Positions 61,354 through 64,000 of a stretch of 64,000 nt of DNA are shown here, piece after piece (within the stretch, counting starts at the first letter, position 1; each line of letters begins with the position of its first letter). Below the pieces are notes generated by a model. That model saw nothing but the letters and a program-made list of their open reading frames with translations, was not told where the DNA came from and made no database searches. This DNA is from JAHJDS01 sp964569795 (GTDB taxonomy: Bacteria > Desulfobacterota > Desulfarculia > Desulfarculales > JAHJDS01), in NCBI GenBank assembly GCA_964569795.1, contig CAZMVB010000011.1:61674-125673 (forward strand). The letters are read 5' to 3'. Position numbers and translations under genes: made by a program.

Positions 61354-63093
61354 GTGCGGGTCAGACTGGCCAAGACCGCCGGCTTCTGCATGGGGGTGCG
61401 GCGGGCCATGGAGACGGCCCTGGATCTGATCCACCGGGTCAAGGGCCCCCTCTACACCTTCGGGCCCCTGATCCACAACCCCCAGGTGCTGGACCTGCTC
61501 AAGGACAAGGGCGTCATCGAACTCGACGAGATCCCGGACGCGGCCCAGGGCACGGTCATCATCCGGGCCCACGGCGTCCCGCCCGAGCAGGAAGAGCGGC
61601 TGCGGGCGGCCGGGCTGGACGTGGTCAACGCCACCTGTCCCCGGGTGATGAAGGTCCAGCAGCTCAGCCGGCTGTATGCCTCCCGGGGGGCCCTGGTGGT
61701 CATCGTCGGCGACGCCGAGCACCCCGAGGTGATCGGCCTGCTGGGCTACGCCGGCCAACGGGGCCGGGTGGTCTCCGGCCCGGACGAGGTGGCCGCCCTG
61801 CCCGAGGCCGACCAGGTGGCCGCCGTGGCCCAGACCACCCAGCGCCCCGAGGTTTTCGAGGCCGTGGTCCGGGCCCTCAGGGAACGGTACGGAGAGGTCG
61901 AGGTCTTCGACACCATCTGCGACGCCACCTATCGCCGCCAGGCCGAGGTCAAGCGGCTGGCCGGGGCGGTGGACGGGCTGGTGATCGTGGGCGGTTATGA
62001 CTCGGGCAACACCCGGCGTCTGGTCACGGTCGGCCGGGTGGCCGGGGTCAAATCGTGGCACGTGGAGACCGAGGCCGATCTGGACGCCGCGGCCCTGGCC
62101 GAGTGCGACACCGTGGGGGTCACCTCCGGGGCGTCCACCCCCAACTGGATGATCCGCAAGGTGGTCCGAGAACTCGAGACCAGACGCGGCCGGGCCGAGG
62201 GTCTGGGCCGGGTGGCGGCCGAGCGGGTGCTCCGGTTTTTGCTCCGCTCGCACCTGATGGTCGCCCTGGGCGCGGCCTCGCTGTCCGTGGCGACGTGTCT
62301 CCTCGAGGGCCTCAAGCCGTCCCTGGGCCTGATGGGCGTGGCCTTCTTTTACATCCACTCGATGCACATCGTGAACCAGTTCCTGGACAAGGAGGCCGGC
62401 GAGTACAACGACCCGGACCGGGCCAAGGTCCTGGCCCGCTGGCGCTGGCTGTTGATCGCCGCCGGGATCGTCTCGGCCTTCATGTCGCTCTTTCTGGGCT
62501 GGCTGATAAGCCCGTGGGTGTTCGTGCTGCTGGTGGCCATCTCGGCGGCGGGGGTGCTGTATTCGGTGCCCCTGGTCTCGATAAAGGTCGGCCGGTGGCG
62601 GATCAGGCGGCTCAAGGACGTGCCCGGCTCCAAGGCCCTGTCGGCCGCCTTTGCCTGGGCGGCGATCACCGCCGCCGCCCCGGCCCTCAGCGCACCGGGG
62701 CTGGTCAACTGGCTGGTGACGGCCTTTGTCTTTGTGGCGGTGACCCTGCTGGTTTACATCCGCTCCGGGCTGTTCGACATCTTCGACGTCCAGGGTGACC
62801 TGATCGTCGGTCAGGAGACCATGCCCATCATGTGGGGCGAACACCGGACCAGGCGGCTGTTGTGGATCTTGACCGGGGTGTTGGGATTGTTGCTGGCCGT
62901 GGGGCCGTTTTTCATAACGGTGCCGGGGCTGTCGTGGTGGCTGCTGCCCTGCGTGGGCTACGTGGCCGGTTACCTGGTTATTTATCGGCGGCGGTGGCTG
63001 CATCCCGGGGCCCGGTTCGAGGGCCTGGTCGAGGCCAACGCCCTTTTGGCGGGACTGATCGCTGTCGTGTGGTGGCTGGCACGCGGACTGTAG
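61354..63093 (+). CDS. ispH: IspH-UbiA fusion: HMBPP reductase with a prenyltransferase-like membrane domain
   Basis: 579 residues. The first 285 are a full IspH (4-hydroxy-3-methylbut-2-enyl diphosphate reductase, last step of the MEP isoprenoid pathway) with the three [4Fe-4S] cysteines Cys12 (GFCMGVRRA), Cys95 (NATCPRV) and Cys189 (DTICDAT) and substrate residues His41, His73, His123 and the SGN motif. Residues 295-579 are a UbiA-type membrane domain with about eight helices and the aspartate-rich motif NQFLDKEAGEYNDPD, plus the second motif at DIFDVQGD. The prenyl acceptor is unknown. GTG at 61354 gives VRVRLAKTAGFC, the normal IspH start; a TTG three codons before is possible. Confidence 0.88.
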   Translation: MRVRLAKTAGFCMGVRRAMETALDLIHRVKGPLYTFGPLIHNPQVLDLLKDKGVIELDEIPDAAQGTVIIRAHGVPPEQEERLRAAGLDVVNATCPRVMKVQQLSRLYASRGALVVIVGDAEHPEVIGLLGYAGQRGRVVSGPDEVAALPEADQVAAVAQTTQRPEVFEAVVRALRERYGEVEVFDTICDATYRRQAEVKRLAGAVDGLVIVGGYDSGNTRRLVTVGRVAGVKSWHVETEADLDAAALAECDTVGVTSGASTPNWMIRKVVRELETRRGRAEGLGRVAAERVLRFLLRSHLMVALGAASLSVATCLLEGLKPSLGLMGVAFFYIHSMHIVNQFLDKEAGEYNDPDRAKVLARWRWLLIAAGIVSAFMSLFLGWLISPWVFVLLVAISAAGVLYSVPLVSIKVGRWRIRRLKDVPGSKALSAAFAWAAITAAAPALSAPGLVNWLVTAFVFVAVTLLVYIRSGLFDIFDVQGDLIVGQETMPIMWGEHRTRRLLWILTGVLGLLLAVGPFFITVPGLSWWLLPCVGYVAGYLVIYRRRWLHPGARFEGLVEANALLAGLIAVVWWLARGL

Positions 63094-63096
63094 GCG

Positions 63097-63522
63097 ATGG
63101 AGAATGGCGTGGTCCTTAAATTCGGCATTGACGGCCTGGACTGGGAGGAAATCTGCCGCCTGATCGAACGGGCGCCCCTGGGACAGCGGGACCCGGACAA
63201 GCTCCGCCGGGCGGCCGAAAACAGTTTTCTGGTCTGCACCGCCCAGGACGGACCGAAGGTCGTCGGCTTCGGCCGGGCCCTGTCTGACGGCGAGTACCAG
63301 TCGGCCATCTACGACGTGGTCGTTCTCCCCGAGTATCAGGGCCAAAACGTGGGCCGGGCGATCATGGACGCCTTGCTGGCCCGGCTGCCCGAGGGGCCGG
63401 TACTCATCTATGTCACGCCCGGCAAGGAGGGCTTTTACCGGGGTTTCGGCTTCGAGAAACTCAAGACCGGCATGGGCCGTTTTCCGGCAGCGGCCAAGGC
63501 CAGGGAAAAGGGCCACATCTGA
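63097..63522 (+). CDS. GNAT family N-acetyltransferase
   Basis: 141 residues. Motif A VLPEYQGQNVGRAIMDALLA binds acetyl-CoA (Q/RxxGxG/A form), and YVTPGKEGFYRGFGFEKL is motif B. It begins with a short N-terminal helix (LDWEEICRLIERAPLGQRDPDKL). The substrate is unknown. It follows the IspH fusion by 3 bp. Confidence 0.88.
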   Translation: MENGVVLKFGIDGLDWEEICRLIERAPLGQRDPDKLRRAAENSFLVCTAQDGPKVVGFGRALSDGEYQSAIYDVVVLPEYQGQNVGRAIMDALLARLPEGPVLIYVTPGKEGFYRGFGFEKLKTGMGRFPAAAKAREKGHI

Positions 63523-63545
63523 ATCGTAACCAGGAGGTCAGGACA

Positions 63546-64000
63546 ATGGGGGCCGTTTTTGACAGTATCATAACCCGCCGCACGGTCCGGGCCTTCGGGC
63601 CCGAGCCGGTCACCGACGAGCACCTCGTAAAACTGGCCGAGGCCGCCCGGGTCGCCCCCTCGGCGGCCAACAAGCAGCCCCTGGCCTTTGTCGGCGTCAA
63701 CGACCCCGAGCTGTTGCCCCGGATATTCGACTGCCTCAAGTGGGCGGCCTACATCGCCCCGGCCGGAAACCCCCGCCCGGGCGAGGAGCCCCGGGGCTAC
63801 GTCGTGGTCCTGGTCAACAAGAAGATCGCCGACGAGACCTTCTTCCGCTACGACGTGGGCGCGGCGGTGGAGAACATGCTCCTGGCCGCCCTGGAGACGG
63901 GCCTGGCCTCGTGCTGGATCGCCTCGGTCAACCGGCCCCGGGTGCGCGAGATCCTGAACGTCCCGGAGGACTTTGACATCGACTGCGTCATCGCCCTGGG
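63546..64000 (+). CDS. Nitroreductase family protein (3' end outside window)
   Basis: FMN-dependent reductase, partial: 151 residues visible. The start VFDSIITRRTVRAFGPEPVTDEHLVKLAEAARVAPSAANKQP is the family N-terminus, with the FMN-phosphate-binding RRTVR and the SAANKQP loop; VGAAVENMLLAALETGLASCWIAS is the second half. It lies 23 bp after the GNAT gene with AGGAGG upstream. The C-terminus runs off the window. Confidence 0.88.
   Translation, partial: MGAVFDSIITRRTVRAFGPEPVTDEHLVKLAEAARVAPSAANKQPLAFVGVNDPELLPRIFDCLKWAAYIAPAGNPRPGEEPRGYVVVLVNKKIADETFFRYDVGAAVENMLLAALETGLASCWIASVNRPRVREILNVPEDFDIDCVIAL

Overview
The window is about 64 kb of GC-rich, densely coding DNA from a Gram-negative bacterium. 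The gene set points to an anaerobic or microaerophilic member of the Desulfobacterota (the former Deltaproteobacteria, possibly near Desulfarculales). The evidence is a Rex repressor beside an F0 ATP synthase operon with a Rex-type operator, a siroheme-decarboxylase-type regulator-like protein beside hemL (the alternative haem route of sulfate reducers), a NikKMLQO nickel uptake operon, larB, ornithine-lipid genes and outer-membrane porins. This placement is inference from gene content; no rRNA, tRNA, CRISPR array, prophage or insertion sequence was found.

Layout. 1-2.6 kb: atpZ-atpI-atpB-atpE-rex, minus strand. 2.6-4.4 kb: ahbA/B-type gene and hemL. 4.6-10.6 kb: SH3/coiled-coil anchor protein, aldehyde dehydrogenase, cation efflux protein, Tat-exported Fe-SOD, methyltransferase and PilZ protein. 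10.7-15.5 kb: gatB-mtnA, ankyrin protein, pdxA and a small membrane protein. 15.5-21.5 kb: tightly overlapping pyrE / BON lipoprotein-prmC-murA-comEC block. 21.6-24.7 kb: TPR protein and a TGS-less thrS. 24.8-27.7 kb: two paralogous porins, the first behind a sigma-54 promoter; a third paralogue lies at 49.1-50.4 kb. 28.0-28.8 kb: an unrecognised pair of small membrane proteins. 29.3-33.0 kb: nickel ECF transporter with a split NikL and a terminator in the leader. 33.2-36.6 kb: olsB-olsA-like pair, enolase-superfamily epimerase and a secreted protein. 36.7-39.5 kb: NCS2 permease, TPR protein and an unknown.

39.6-49.1 kb is a complete phosphate module: Pit transporter plus its DUF47 partner, phoB-phoR, pstS, pstC-pstA-pstB-phoU. 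Repeats with exact 11-bp periodicity (Pho boxes) precede phoB, pstS and pstC, and a 173-bp palindromic repeat element sits between pstS and pstC. 50.7-60.5 kb carries ilvE, an M24 peptidase, a half-size GDT1 protein, def-fmt-rsmB, rpe, a CpxP-like protein, a two-gene unit with a 55-residue zinc ribbon, and prmA-rsmE. 60.6-64 kb: larB, an IspH-UbiA fusion, a GNAT protein and a nitroreductase cut by the window end.

Themes: energy status (Rex on ATP synthase), nickel (Nik transport, LarB), phosphate (Pho regulon, with phosphorus-free ornithine lipids nearby) and envelope functions (porins, ComEC, MurA). Nothing forms an obvious new defence or mobile system. The most interesting signals are regulatory (Rex operator, Pho arrays, sigma-54 promoter with an upstream palindrome, nik leader terminator) and architectural (IspH-UbiA fusion, TGS-less ThrRS, split NikL).
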